From assembly GCF_013373795.3 (NCBI RefSeq), contig NZ_CP088022.1, forward strand, positions 5,208,001 to 5,272,000: DNA of 64,000 nucleotides, written 5' to 3'. This document shows positions 24,866 through 33,420 of the stretch, piece by piece. Position 1 is the stretch's first letter. The number at the start of each line of letters is the position of its first letter. The stretch is from Bradyrhizobium quebecense. GTDB taxonomy: Bacteria; Pseudomonadota; Alphaproteobacteria; Rhizobiales; Xanthobacteraceae. Made by a program: the position numbers and the translations under genes. The notes beneath the pieces are model-generated. The model was given only the letters and a program-made list of their open reading frames with translations. It was not told where the DNA came from and did not search any database.

Positions 24866-26557
24866 TCAGTTGGCCTTACCGTTGCCGAGCACGCTGTCGA
24901 GTGACCGGAGCCAAAGACCGCTGTCGGTCTTTTCCGCCAATCCTTCCGCCCGCAGCAGGTCGCGCAATTGCGCATGCGCGCCGACGATACAGAACGCGAC
25001 GTGACGGGCGGCGAGCTCATCATGGAGATCGCGCAACATGCTCGCACCCGCCAGATCGATGTAGGGCGATGCCGAAAGATCGCAGGCAACGAGCTTGATG
25101 TCGGACGATTTCCTGAGCACACCTAAGACAGAGCCCAAAATTGTCTCGGCGTTGATGTAAAGCAGCGAGGCTTCGGGGCGAAAAGCGATCACGCCAACGA
25201 GCGGCTCCACGCCCTCATGTCGGGCGCTGTCGGAATAACGTCCGGTTCCAGGAAGGCGCCCGAGGAAGGCGATGTTCGGGCTCGATGCGCGTGCCAGCAG
25301 CAGGAATATGGACGCAATCGCCGCCAGCAGCACGCCCTGCAAAATTCCGAGGAGGAGTACGGACACCAGCGCAATCGCCGCGGCATAGAAATCAAGCCGG
25401 CTGACCTGCCACATCCGCATCAGCGCCGGGATGTCGACCAGCCTGTACACGGCGACGAAGACGATGGCGGCCAGTACGGCTTTTGGCAGATTAGTCAATA
25501 GTCCGGTGAAAAACAGCAGGCAGAGCGCCAGGGTCGCCGAGCAGATCACGAGAGCCAACGGCGTGCGCGCACCTGCATTATCATTCACCGCGGACTGCGA
25601 CAGGCCGCCCGCGACGGGATACCCGTGACCGAACGCAGCCGCGAGATTCGCGGCGCCGAGCCCCAAAAATTCCTGCCGTGCATCCAGATTGTAGCCGTGC
25701 TTGACCGCAAAGCTACGGGCCGCCGAGACCCCCTCTATGTAAGCCAGCAGCACGCATCCCGCCGCGAGCGGAAAGAGATCGTCGAACTCCAAAAGACCAA
25801 ACGTCGGAAGCCCGAGTGCGGGCAGTCCCTCCGGGATTTTCCCGGTGACCGGCACGCCCGCGGCCGGAAGACCGAGCAGTGTTGCAACCACGATCGAGAG
25901 CGCCACGATCGTGATTCCGACCGGCTTGCCTGGCAGAAGCCGTTCGCCGAGCAGCAGCAGCACAAGCGCCGCCGTGCCGATCGCCACGATGAGGAGATTG
26001 ACGCCGCCAAGCTGACCCGCGAGCTGAAACACGCGCTCGAAGAAATTGTGACCGCCGCCGGCGACGCCAAACAGGCTCGGAAGCTGACTCACGATGATGG
26101 TGAGCCCGGCGCCGGCCTTGAAGCCGACCAGGATGCTGTCGCTGACCAGGCGGACGAGGACGCTGAGCTTGAACAGCCAGGAGATAAAGCACAGGACAGC
26201 CACTGCGAATGCCGCAAGACTGGCGATTTGCGCGTATCGCACCGCGTCTCCGCTCGCGAGCGCCCCGACGGTGCTGGCGATCATGAGCGAGATCGCGGAT
26301 GTCGGACCAATCGCGAGCTGGCGGGACGAGCCGAGCACCGCGTAGCCGATGCCGCCAAGCATGTAGCCGTAGATCCCAACCTGGGGCGGCAAGCCGGCAA
26401 GCGCGGCATAGGCCAGCGATACCGGGATCGCGTAAGCGGCCAGCGTTATTCCGGCAATTGCGTCGAAGGACAACCATTCAGCGCGATAGCCGACAAGCCA
26501 GTCGGAAGGCGGAAAAAACCGTGTCCAACCTGCGCGCTGCTCGGATTGCGAATTCAT
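24866..26557 (-). CDS. SulP family anion transporter with STAS domain
   Basis: 563 residues. An inner-membrane SulP core of about 12 segments (motif AYAIPVSLAYAALAGLPPQVGIYG in the first repeat; ANLAAAFGHGYPVAGGLSQSAVN in the middle) plus a C-terminal STAS domain (about 455-555, VACDLSASPYIDLAGASMLRDLHDEL). Family substrates are sulfate, bicarbonate or dicarboxylates; the anion is not readable here. It overlaps the YoaK-like gene by 4 bp (ATGA) and is probably driven by the FixK box at 27304. With the decarboxylase nearby, CO2/bicarbonate handling is possible but is only a guess. Confidence 0.9.
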   Translation of the reverse strand: MNSQSEQRAGWTRFFPPSDWLVGYRAEWLSFDAIAGITLAAYAIPVSLAYAALAGLPPQVGIYGYMLGGIGYAVLGSSRQLAIGPTSAISLMIASTVGALASGDAVRYAQIASLAAFAVAVLCFISWLFKLSVLVRLVSDSILVGFKAGAGLTIIVSQLPSLFGVAGGGHNFFERVFQLAGQLGGVNLLIVAIGTAALVLLLLGERLLPGKPVGITIVALSIVVATLLGLPAAGVPVTGKIPEGLPALGLPTFGLLEFDDLFPLAAGCVLLAYIEGVSAARSFAVKHGYNLDARQEFLGLGAANLAAAFGHGYPVAGGLSQSAVNDNAGARTPLALVICSATLALCLLFFTGLLTNLPKAVLAAIVFVAVYRLVDIPALMRMWQVSRLDFYAAAIALVSVLLLGILQGVLLAAIASIFLLLARASSPNIAFLGRLPGTGRYSDSARHEGVEPLVGVIAFRPEASLLYINAETILGSVLGVLRKSSDIKLVACDLSASPYIDLAGASMLRDLHDELAARHVAFCIVGAHAQLRDLLRAEGLAEKTDSGLWLRSLDSVLGNGKAN

Positions 26558-27258
26558 GGGCTTGCCTCGTTAGGTTGAACTTCGCAACGCAGCATAACGA
26601 TCACCAGGGCGATCACGGGAATCCCGAGCGCCAGATCCGGGATGTTCTCGGTCGCAAAGGCACCGACGGCCGCCCCGAGGCCGAAGGCGATGCATAGCCC
26701 GGTAAAAATGCCCGAGCGGCGGAGCGTCCCGAGCGGACCGCCGCTGCACAGCGCAAGGAAAACGCCTTCGATCGCCTGGCGCATGTTGCCGGTGATCATC
26801 ACCGAGCTGTAGGCCACGCCCTCGACCTTGGTGAAGATGGCAGTCTGCATGGCGGCGACGAAGGATATCCCCAGCGTTCCCGCGAGATCCGGCAGCCGGT
26901 TATGCAAAATGCCGATCGCAACCAGCAGCAAGATCTCGATCAACGTGTTGATCGCGCTGGCCCGCTCGCCGCTGGCCCGGCGCAGCCACGCGGCGGCGAC
27001 GATGCCGATCGCAAATGCCAGGATCGGAGGCACGAAGCGGAGCGCGTCGCCCCAATTGCCCGCCGTGCCATAGACCCAAAGCAGAACGAGATTGGCGGTT
27101 TGGGCATTGGCCATTACGCCATGGATGATCCAGGTGTAGGCGTCGAGATAACCGCCGACAAACGCCAGCAGCAGTGCAATCGACACGGCTTCGTCGCGGG
27201 GCGGCAATGGAATGGCAGCGATATCCTGTGAACTCATGTTTGGGACGTTGTGTGTCAC
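26554..27258 (-). CDS. DUF1275 (YoaK) family membrane protein
   Basis: 234 residues with six hydrophobic segments. Family pattern: LLAFVGGYLDAYTWIIHGVMANAQTANLVLLW at the start, FVAAMQTAIFTKVEGVAYSSVMITGNMRQAIEG in the middle. Start could be GTG 27258 or ATG 27237; neither has a clear ribosome site. Function of the family is unknown, often annotated as a permease. First gene of a two-gene operon with SulP. Confidence 0.88.
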   Translation of the reverse strand: MTHNVPNMSSQDIAAIPLPPRDEAVSIALLLAFVGGYLDAYTWIIHGVMANAQTANLVLLWVYGTAGNWGDALRFVPPILAFAIGIVAAAWLRRASGERASAINTLIEILLLVAIGILHNRLPDLAGTLGISFVAAMQTAIFTKVEGVAYSSVMITGNMRQAIEGVFLALCSGGPLGTLRRSGIFTGLCIAFGLGAAVGAFATENIPDLALGIPVIALVIVMLRCEVQPNEASP

Positions 27259-27303
27259 CGGTCATGCATCGTTGCATCAACGACGCCTCGGCGCGTGAGA
27301 GGA

Positions 27304-27317
27304 TTGATTTGGATCAA
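27304..27317. promoter_or_regulatory. FNR/FixK box, divergent
   Basis: TTGAT-TTGG-ATCAA, a perfect anaerobox. It lies between the YoaK-SulP operon (start 27258, 46 bp away) and the second AspT gene (ATG 27379, 61 bp away); the distances suit activation of either. Confidence 0.8.
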
Positions 27318-27378
27318 GCCTTCACCCGGGTTGGAGGGCTCAATTGAGCTCAATCAATGACACTTGGGGCGTACGGCT

Positions 27379-29067
27379 ATGGATACGGTCAGGTGGATCA
27401 TCGCCACCGCTCCCGAAATCTTTCTACTGTCAGCGATCGCGCTCGGCACCATTCTCGGCCGCGTCAAGGTACGTGGATTTTCTTTCGGCACGACGGCGTG
27501 CACGCTGATCGTGGCAGTCCTCATCGGACAGCTCGGCAGCTTTACGTTTCCTTCCGTGCTGAGGGTTGTTCTCTTCAGCCTGTTCGTATTCACCATCGGC
27601 TACCGCTCAGGGCCGGAGTTCTTTGCCTCCTTGAGCATGCGGACGCTTGCACAGGTTGCACTGGCGCTGGTGCTCGGCGGCACCGGTCTCGCCATCGTGC
27701 TCATTTTTGCTTTTGCCTTCGGGCTCGATCCCGGCACGGCATCGGGTCTTGCAGCCGGTGCCCTGACGCAATCCTCCGTGATCGGGACCGCATCCGGCGC
27801 GCTGAACCAGCTCGGGCTCCCAAAAGCTGCGCTGGAGCAGCAGGAGGCGAATATCGCAGCCGGTTACGCGGTCACCTATGTGCTCGGCTACATCCTTACG
27901 CTCATCTACGTCCCGCTATTCGCGCCGAAGCTGATGGGGATCAACCTCAAGGAAGAAGCAAAGAAGCTCGAGATCGAGCTTTCGGGCGGCAAGCCTCCGA
28001 AGGCCGAGAACCTGCATTATCGCAAGTTCCAGGCCCGCGCCTATCGCGTTGCGGCGGCAGCCGGCCGAACCGTCAGGGCGATCGAAGACGAGATCGGCAG
28101 CCGCACTGTGATCGAGCGGATCGTGCGCCAAGGCGCGGATATCGAACCGCATCCGGACACTGTTCTCGAGGCCGGCGACGATATCGTGATTGCCGGACGA
28201 ACGGCCGCCATTGTTGCCGCCAGACCCGTCATCGGCGCCGAAATCGATGCCGACGAGATTCTGAAGGCGATACCCGGGAACGTAATCGACGTTCTGGTGG
28301 ACAGCCGCAAGCTCCATGGCCGGTCCCTCCAGGAGGTCGCCGATCGCGTCGGCGACAATGCACGCGGCGTCTTTTTGCGCACGCTGACGCGGATGGGCCG
28401 TGAGGTCCCATTGAGCCCGGATACCAGGCTCTACGTCGGCGACGTCATGACGTTGGTCGGCAGCACCCGCAACATCGAGCGCGCCGCCGCGCAAGTCGGC
28501 CAAATCCTGCGTTCCGGCGACCGAACCGACATCGCCTTCCTTGCGACCGGCATCGCCGCGGGCCTGCTCGCGGGTCTCGTCAGCTTCAGGGTCGGCGGCA
28601 TCGCGCTGACGCTCGGTGGCGGCGGCGGCGCGTTGATTGCGGGTCTCGTCTGCGGCTGGCTGCGCTCACGCCGGCCGACAATGGGCGCGCTGCCGCCCGC
28701 TGCGCAGCAGACCCTGAGCGACTTCGGCCTCGGCGGCTTCATCGCAGCCGTAGGGCTGGGGAACGGCCACGCCGCCTGGGTTGCTATCCAGGCGCATGGC
28801 GTTCTGCTGGTCGGCATGGGCCTTGTCGTCACGCTGGTGCCACTGATCGTCGCGACCTTGTTTGCCTATCACGTCCTTCGCATGAATCCGGTCATTACCT
28901 GCGGCGCGCTGGCCGGCGCGATGACGGTCGATGCCGCCGTGACCGGATGTTGCGACGTTGCCGAAAGCCAGACGCCGGTGCTCGGCGTCGCCGTGCCATA
29001 CGCCGTCGGCAATGTCGTGCTGACCGTGCTGGGCCCGATCATCGTAGCTCTGACATACACCGGCTGA
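27379..29067 (+). CDS. second AspT-type antiporter
   Basis: 562 residues from ATG 27379; TTG 27364 in frame is a possible earlier start. Same architecture as 20201-21901: membrane half (VFTIGYRSGPEFFASL; LAAGALTQSSVIGTASGALNQLG), two RCK_C-like domains in the centre (VLEAGDDIVIAG; DTRLYVGDVMTLVG) and a second membrane half with GALAGAMTVDAAVTGCCDVAES. The two proteins are only distantly alike, so they are not a recent duplication. No decarboxylase is next to this copy; it is followed 11 bp later by a secreted hydrolase. Confidence 0.88.
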   Translation: MDTVRWIIATAPEIFLLSAIALGTILGRVKVRGFSFGTTACTLIVAVLIGQLGSFTFPSVLRVVLFSLFVFTIGYRSGPEFFASLSMRTLAQVALALVLGGTGLAIVLIFAFAFGLDPGTASGLAAGALTQSSVIGTASGALNQLGLPKAALEQQEANIAAGYAVTYVLGYILTLIYVPLFAPKLMGINLKEEAKKLEIELSGGKPPKAENLHYRKFQARAYRVAAAAGRTVRAIEDEIGSRTVIERIVRQGADIEPHPDTVLEAGDDIVIAGRTAAIVAARPVIGAEIDADEILKAIPGNVIDVLVDSRKLHGRSLQEVADRVGDNARGVFLRTLTRMGREVPLSPDTRLYVGDVMTLVGSTRNIERAAAQVGQILRSGDRTDIAFLATGIAAGLLAGLVSFRVGGIALTLGGGGGALIAGLVCGWLRSRRPTMGALPPAAQQTLSDFGLGGFIAAVGLGNGHAAWVAIQAHGVLLVGMGLVVTLVPLIVATLFAYHVLRMNPVITCGALAGAMTVDAAVTGCCDVAESQTPVLGVAVPYAVGNVVLTVLGPIIVALTYTG

Positions 29068-29078
29068 AGGAGGTTTCG

Positions 29079-29975
29079 ATGCCTCGGCAACCTGCCGCAC
29101 TGTTCGGCTCGCTTGTGACCGCCCTGCTCTGCCTCGCTTGTTTGATCGCACCGACGCACGCCGAGGACAAGGCGGCCTCGCCCCGCATTCAGGAGGAAAT
29201 CTGGGCTCTGCCGCTGCCATTGCCGATGTTCGCCTATGTGGTCCGCCCGGTCGGCGACGGGCCGTTTCCGCTCGCTATCATGAACCATGGTGTCTCGCTC
29301 AATCCGACCGAGCGCAGCTTCTTTCCGCTGGTTGAATTCCGCGATGCGGCCAAATGGTTCGCGAGGCGCGGCTATCTCGTGGTCGCGCCCGTCGGCTCGG
29401 GATACGGCGCGGCTGCCATCGATCTCCCGGAACGCGGGCACTACGGTCCATTCTTTTCCAAGGTCGGCAACTGCACCAAACCGAATTTTCGCGATCCCGC
29501 CATGGCGGTCGCCCAGGCTGACCTCTGGATCATTGATTACATGGCGGCCGAGAAGCGTATCGTGCCCAAGGATGTCATTGTGGTCGGGCAATCCGCCGGC
29601 GGCTGGGCTTCGATCGGGCTGTCGAGCCTGAACCCGCCACAAGTCAAGGCGATCATCACCTTTGCCGCCGGCCGCGGCGGCCGTGTCGGCGGCAAGCCGA
29701 ACAACAATTGCGCGCCCGACAAGCTGGTCCAGGCAACCGGTGAGTTCGGCCGTACCTCACGGGTGCCGATGCTGTGGATTTATGTCGAGAACGACACGTT
29801 CTTCGGCCCAGCCCTGACCCAGCGCATGCACCAGGCCTTCACCGCCGCGGGCGGCAAGGCCGAATACCACCTATTGCCTCCGTTCGGCCACGACGGACAC
29901 TTTTTCATCGGTTCACCCGACGCGATTCCGATTTGGTCGCCACTGGTGACGAAATTTCTCGACGAACAGCGTTAA
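29079..29975 (+). CDS. secreted alpha/beta hydrolase (dienelactone hydrolase-like)
   Basis: 298 residues from ATG 29079, with a perfect AAGGAGG ribosome site. Signal peptide about 1-26 (PTHA). The nucleophile motif GQSAGGWAS, acid in ENDTFFGP and histidine in FGHDGHFF complete the triad. The N-terminal MNHGVSLNPTERSFFPLVEF block is like periplasmic dienelactone-hydrolase relatives. Substrate unknown. It sits in one operon with the second AspT and the IalB-like gene. Confidence 0.85.
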   Translation: MPRQPAALFGSLVTALLCLACLIAPTHAEDKAASPRIQEEIWALPLPLPMFAYVVRPVGDGPFPLAIMNHGVSLNPTERSFFPLVEFRDAAKWFARRGYLVVAPVGSGYGAAAIDLPERGHYGPFFSKVGNCTKPNFRDPAMAVAQADLWIIDYMAAEKRIVPKDVIVVGQSAGGWASIGLSSLNPPQVKAIITFAAGRGGRVGGKPNNNCAPDKLVQATGEFGRTSRVPMLWIYVENDTFFGPALTQRMHQAFTAAGGKAEYHLLPPFGHDGHFFIGSPDAIPIWSPLVTKFLDEQR

Positions 29976-30005
29976 CGGCAAACGCCGACGCCTGGAGGTG
30001 CAATC

Positions 30006-30635
30006 GTGCCACACGATCCACGTAAGCAAGACCGGCTACAACGCAGTATCGCAAACCCCGCTCTCGCATCACTCCTGGTGGTTTTCGTTCTTGGTGCCTC
30101 CTCCATTGCTGACTCCGAGGCGCGGGACAAATCGTCCGTGACGTCGAAACCGATCGCTGGCGAAGCTTCGCCCCGCGGGGAGCGCACGACAAAGGACATA
30201 AAGTACGGAGACTGGCGGAAGCTCTGCTTCAAGGCAGGTGGCGCAAAGACGCTTTGCAGAACGACGATCACTGGAACATTCGAAACCGGCCAGATGGCAG
30301 TCCGCGTCGATCTGGTCGAGCGCGAAGGCGACCGCACCGCGCGACTTCAACTGTTCGTTCCAGTTGGGATGTATCTCCAGATCCCGGCCAAGCTCACGGT
30401 CGACCACGGTCCGCCTTACTCGATCCCCTATAGCTGGTGTCTCGCCAATGCCTGCATCGCGGCCGACGTCGCCGATCCGAGGATGATCAAGGAATTGGAA
30501 GCAGGACACACCCTCGAACTGCTCGTCGTCGACTCCAGTCTACTGTCGCTCAAGACCGTACTGCCGCTTGCACAGTTCGCCGATGTTCATCGGAGTGCGC
30601 CGGCGCCAACGCTTGAGCAGGACGTCGATGAATAA
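30006..30635 (+). CDS. invasion-associated locus B (IalB) family protein
   Basis: 209 residues from GTG 30006 with GGAGG upstream. Signal or anchor segment about 18-37. IalB-like domain from about 65: YGDWRKLC, TLCRTTITG, the LQLFVPVGMYLQIPAKLTVD strand, PYSWCLANACIAA. Four cysteines in the family positions suggest two disulfides. IalB proteins are periplasmic or outer-membrane associated in alphaproteobacteria; their biochemical role is not known. It follows the hydrolase by 30 bp. Confidence 0.85.
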   Translation: MPHDPRKQDRLQRSIANPALASLLVVFVLGASSIADSEARDKSSVTSKPIAGEASPRGERTTKDIKYGDWRKLCFKAGGAKTLCRTTITGTFETGQMAVRVDLVEREGDRTARLQLFVPVGMYLQIPAKLTVDHGPPYSIPYSWCLANACIAADVADPRMIKELEAGHTLELLVVDSSLLSLKTVLPLAQFADVHRSAPAPTLEQDVDE

Positions 30636-30691
30636 CTGGCTTCATGGCTCCTCTGGTTGAGTTCAATTGATTCTCGGAGGGCGACCGTAGC

Positions 30692-30705
30692 TTGATATGG
30701 ATCAA
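30692..30705. promoter_or_regulatory. FNR/FixK box
   Basis: TTGAT-ATGG-ATCAA, a perfect anaerobox, 59 bp upstream of the small secreted protein at 30765. Confidence 0.75.
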
Positions 30706-30764
30706 CGTATGCCAACCAAGACAAAGCATCGTCAAATCTCGACGTGAAGATACGGGAGATTCTA

Positions 30765-30995
30765 ATGATCAGGATGATCGCAGTTGCTGCCTTTGCCCTA
30801 GCCGTCGCAACGTCGGCGCAGGCCATGTCACCCGCGCCGCTTCATCAGCCCGACGGCATGACCACAATGGTCGCCTTCGGATGCGGAGCCGGCCGAACGC
30901 GAGTTGGCGACGTCTGCGTAGCCAGGACCACCAAACGCCAGGTCCGCAGGTGTGCGGTGTGGGGCGTTGGCAACGTCTGCCGTCGGTGGCGTTGA
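30765..30995 (+). CDS. small secreted cysteine-containing protein
   Basis: 76 residues from ATG 30765 (GGGAG at 8 bp); GTG 30744 is an alternative start. Signal peptide 1-20 (AVATSAQA). The mature part is short and basic: FGCGAGRTRVGDVCVARTTKRQVRRC, then a CRRW ending. Small proteins with this GCG...CVARTT pattern are common in Bradyrhizobium; function unknown. It has its own FixK box. Confidence 0.75.
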   Translation: MIRMIAVAAFALAVATSAQAMSPAPLHQPDGMTTMVAFGCGAGRTRVGDVCVARTTKRQVRRCAVWGVGNVCRRWR

Positions 30996-31191
30996 GACGC
31001 CGCGGCACTAGCCGGCGAAGAACAACGCGGCGCTCTGCCTTCAGTTTCCCCGGTTGATTGCGGCTGGCTTTTTGGCATGGCTCAGGTGAATCCTCCCGCG
31101 GTACACCCAAGCCGTCCAACATCGATTCGAATGTCCGGACCTCACATCTCAGCGACGGAACGCTTGCTGCGGGTCATCTTGGCCTGAGGGC

Positions 31192-31329
31192 TCAATCTTG
31201 TTGCTGCGGCGCTTTCGCACTCTCAACCGCCAACAACCTTATAAGCAACTCTCGCTCAGCGTCTGTCTTCACCTCTGCGAGACGCTTCCTGAACAGCGCA
31301 AGATTCTGTTCGTGAATGAACTTCTCCAT
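31192..31329 (-). CDS. small conserved rhizobial protein
   Basis: 45 residues from the ATG at 31329; the frame is open further upstream to 31383, so a longer form of 63 residues is possible. The core KFIHEQNLALFRKRLAE followed by ERELLIRLLA and a short tail is a pattern I recognise from many small hypothetical proteins in Bradyrhizobium and relatives. Predicted wholly helical, cytoplasmic. Function unknown. No strong ribosome site. Confidence 0.6.
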   Translation of the reverse strand: MEKFIHEQNLALFRKRLAEVKTDAERELLIRLLAVESAKAPQQQD

Positions 31330-32232
31330 CAGCGAATCGCCATGATTACGCACAGCGGCCTTTCGGACGAGCGACGCTCGCAATCCAGTTGCTCCAGGCC
31401 GTCGATTTCATAGGGTCTTCCGGGCTTCCGACTGCACCGACGACATGAATCGCCCTTGGGCATCCCTTGCACGCGGGAAACTCAAACACGCAGAACTCAT
31501 AGCTCGAACGCGCGCCTGCTGCCGTCATGGAGAACCGGCACTGCACGTTGTCGGACTCATTCCGGTCTGGTTGAATTTCGGACACGTGATGTGCCCTCGT
31601 TTTGGCAGGCGGGAGCGCAACACTCTCTGTCACCGGTGAATGCCGAGATCGGAGCGGTGATGACGCTAGTGGATACCTATTGCGCTCATGAGTCGATTGA
31701 AAACTGAAGCTCGAGCCTCTCAGTTACCGACAGCGCTATTCACCTATCTTGACCTACGATCGTTGGAGTTCGTTCCCGAACCGGCACGTATAAGTACGGG
31801 TCACTCCGCAGGAGCACCGAATTGGCACGAATTGCATAGGCGCCTGCGTCAACTACTCTTCTTGACACATCTTTCGCCGAGGCGAACAAGTACGGTGAAA
31901 CCGCCGAAGAACGTCCGTTGACGAATGCGCTGCCGGACGGCCGTTCTCAATTGATTTTCATCAACAAGATTCCACCACGGTTTATTAACTAGGGCTGATG
32001 ACGCCAACGCAGCCGATGTCCCACCACTTGGATCAGTAGAATAGACTCATATTGCGAAGTAGCGTTTTGCAGCCGCGAGGGGGTGTGGCTGCAGTCATTT
32101 GAAATCGAGTTGATCGGTTGATGATCGAGACCGGCGCTGTCGGACGCCGCAGATCAACTGATGCGGGAGAGAAAAGCGCGGCGCGTTCACGGTGCATCTG
32201 GAAGGAATTCTGCGAAGTTCAGGAGTTCGGTC
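31330..32232. other. 900-bp stretch with no convincing gene
   Basis: Short open frames exist on both strands (for example a 95-codon minus-strand frame at 31346-31633 with FEFPACKGCP) but none has a family match that I know or a clear ribosome site. The visible signal is a FixK box at 31951-31964, 269 bp before the FixK-like gene. A long leader or an unrecognised small RNA could lie here. Confidence 0.4.
31951..31964. promoter_or_regulatory. FNR/FixK box upstream of the FixK-like gene
   Basis: TTGAT-TTTC-ATCAA, a perfect anaerobox, 268 bp before the regulator start at 32233. If functional it would imply a long leader or an intervening transcript; autoregulation or control by another FixK/FNR is possible. 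Confidence 0.55.
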
Positions 32233-32916
32233 ATGTTAGTGCGCATCGCGACAGGCCCGACAGGGCGCGCCAATTCCCTTGGCGAATTTGGAATGACCAG
32301 CGATTCAAATCCGATCGTCAGCTTGAGCGAGTTTACCTACAAGAGGGGCACTGAAATCTACGGCGAGAAGGAGTCCGCCGAGTACGTCTATCAGGTCAAG
32401 TCTGGTGCAGTTCGAAGCTACAAGCTGCTCGCGGATGGACGACGGCAGATCGGTGCGTTTCATCTCGCCGGCGACATCTTCGGGCTCGAGAATAGCGCTT
32501 CGCATCGGTTCACGGCGGAAGCAATCATCGAGACCACGGTTCGTCTGATCAGGCGACAAAGCCTTGAACTGGTCGCCGACCACGACCTAGTGGTTGCGAA
32601 GAATTTGCTCAGCATGACCACGACCAGTTTGCGGCACGCGGAAGACCATATGCTGCTGCTGGGACGCAAGACATCCCTGGAGCGGGTTGCCGCCTTCCTG
32701 ATCGAGATGGACAAGCGACTGACCGCGGCCGGCATCATGGCGCTACCGATGTCGCGACGCGATATCGCCGACTATCTCGGCCTTACACTGGAGACCGTGT
32801 CTCGCGCGCTATCGCGGCTGCATGAGCTCGGCATTCTCGGATTCATCGGCAGCACCCAGCGCGAGATCGTTCTGCTGGACCGGGTGCAGCTTGCTCACCT
32901 CGACCTTCAAAGCTGA
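32233..32916 (+). CDS. Crp/Fnr family regulator, FixK-like
   Basis: 227 residues from ATG 32233 with AGGAG at 7 bp. N-terminal cyclic-nucleotide-binding-like beta roll (about 28-130: YKRGTEIYGEKESAEYVYQVKSGAVR, GRRQIGAFHLAGDIFGLE), dimer helix, then the winged helix near 174-196 with SRRDIADYLGLTLETVSRALSRL. The recognition helix has E-x-x-S-R, the signature that reads TTGAT half sites. I see no cysteine anywhere in the protein, so it cannot carry the FNR iron-sulfur cluster and probably relays a signal through its own expression, as FixK proteins under FixLJ do. Candidate regulator of the eleven boxes around it. Confidence 0.88.
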   Translation: MLVRIATGPTGRANSLGEFGMTSDSNPIVSLSEFTYKRGTEIYGEKESAEYVYQVKSGAVRSYKLLADGRRQIGAFHLAGDIFGLENSASHRFTAEAIIETTVRLIRRQSLELVADHDLVVAKNLLSMTTTSLRHAEDHMLLLGRKTSLERVAAFLIEMDKRLTAAGIMALPMSRRDIADYLGLTLETVSRALSRLHELGILGFIGSTQREIVLLDRVQLAHLDLQS

Positions 32917-32980
32917 AGCCTGATGGCCCGATCGCTGCGAGATCTTCGCCTCCGCATCGTATCGTTCGGGATCACTTGAT

Positions 32981-33253
32981 GTGAGATCGCCGCCACGATG
33001 GTACGTTACCTTCGAAGTCCGCAAGGTCGGTACTTTGCCCAAAAAACGGAGCCCGCGAGAGACGAGAACCTTTCGAAGCGAAGCCGATGCCCGGAGCTTC
33101 GCTCGCAGCATAATCGCCGAAGGCCGCCTTGTATTCGCCGGCACGATTAATCCTCACACCCCCAAGCAACTCATCTCTCCCGAACGCATCTTTAGCTGGA
33201 GTTGCAATGGAGAGAGCGAGGCGCCGCAAACGTCCGACGAGCGTGCGGACTGA
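32981..33253 (+). CDS. small conserved hypothetical protein
   Basis: 90 residues. Pattern WYVTFEVRKVG, TRTFRSEADARSFARSIIAEG, VFAGTINPHTPKQLISPERI: a small family I recognise from Bradyrhizobium-type genomes (the segment INPHxPK is constant). No signal peptide or membrane segment. The last 15 residues are polar and probably disordered. It follows the FixK-like gene after 64 bp. Function unknown. Confidence 0.7.
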   Translation: MRSPPRWYVTFEVRKVGTLPKKRSPRETRTFRSEADARSFARSIIAEGRLVFAGTINPHTPKQLISPERIFSWSCNGESEAPQTSDERAD

Positions 33254-33420
33254 GCAGCAGCGCCGCGGCAAGCAAACCCTTCACGACCTGATGGTGTCGC
33301 AGTCATATTTGCGATGCGCAGCTTTTGATTGAGTGTTGCCATTCTGACACATGGATCTTGTTGCTCGCGAACTAGGCTCGCGGAATAGATCAACGCAATT
33401 GCGCTTTACGGAGTAATGAG

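Noticed and set aside
31346..31633. 95-codon minus-strand frame with FEFPACKGCP
   Set aside because: Looks somewhat protein-like, but I know no family, saw no ribosome site, and it overlaps the longer form of the 31192 gene.
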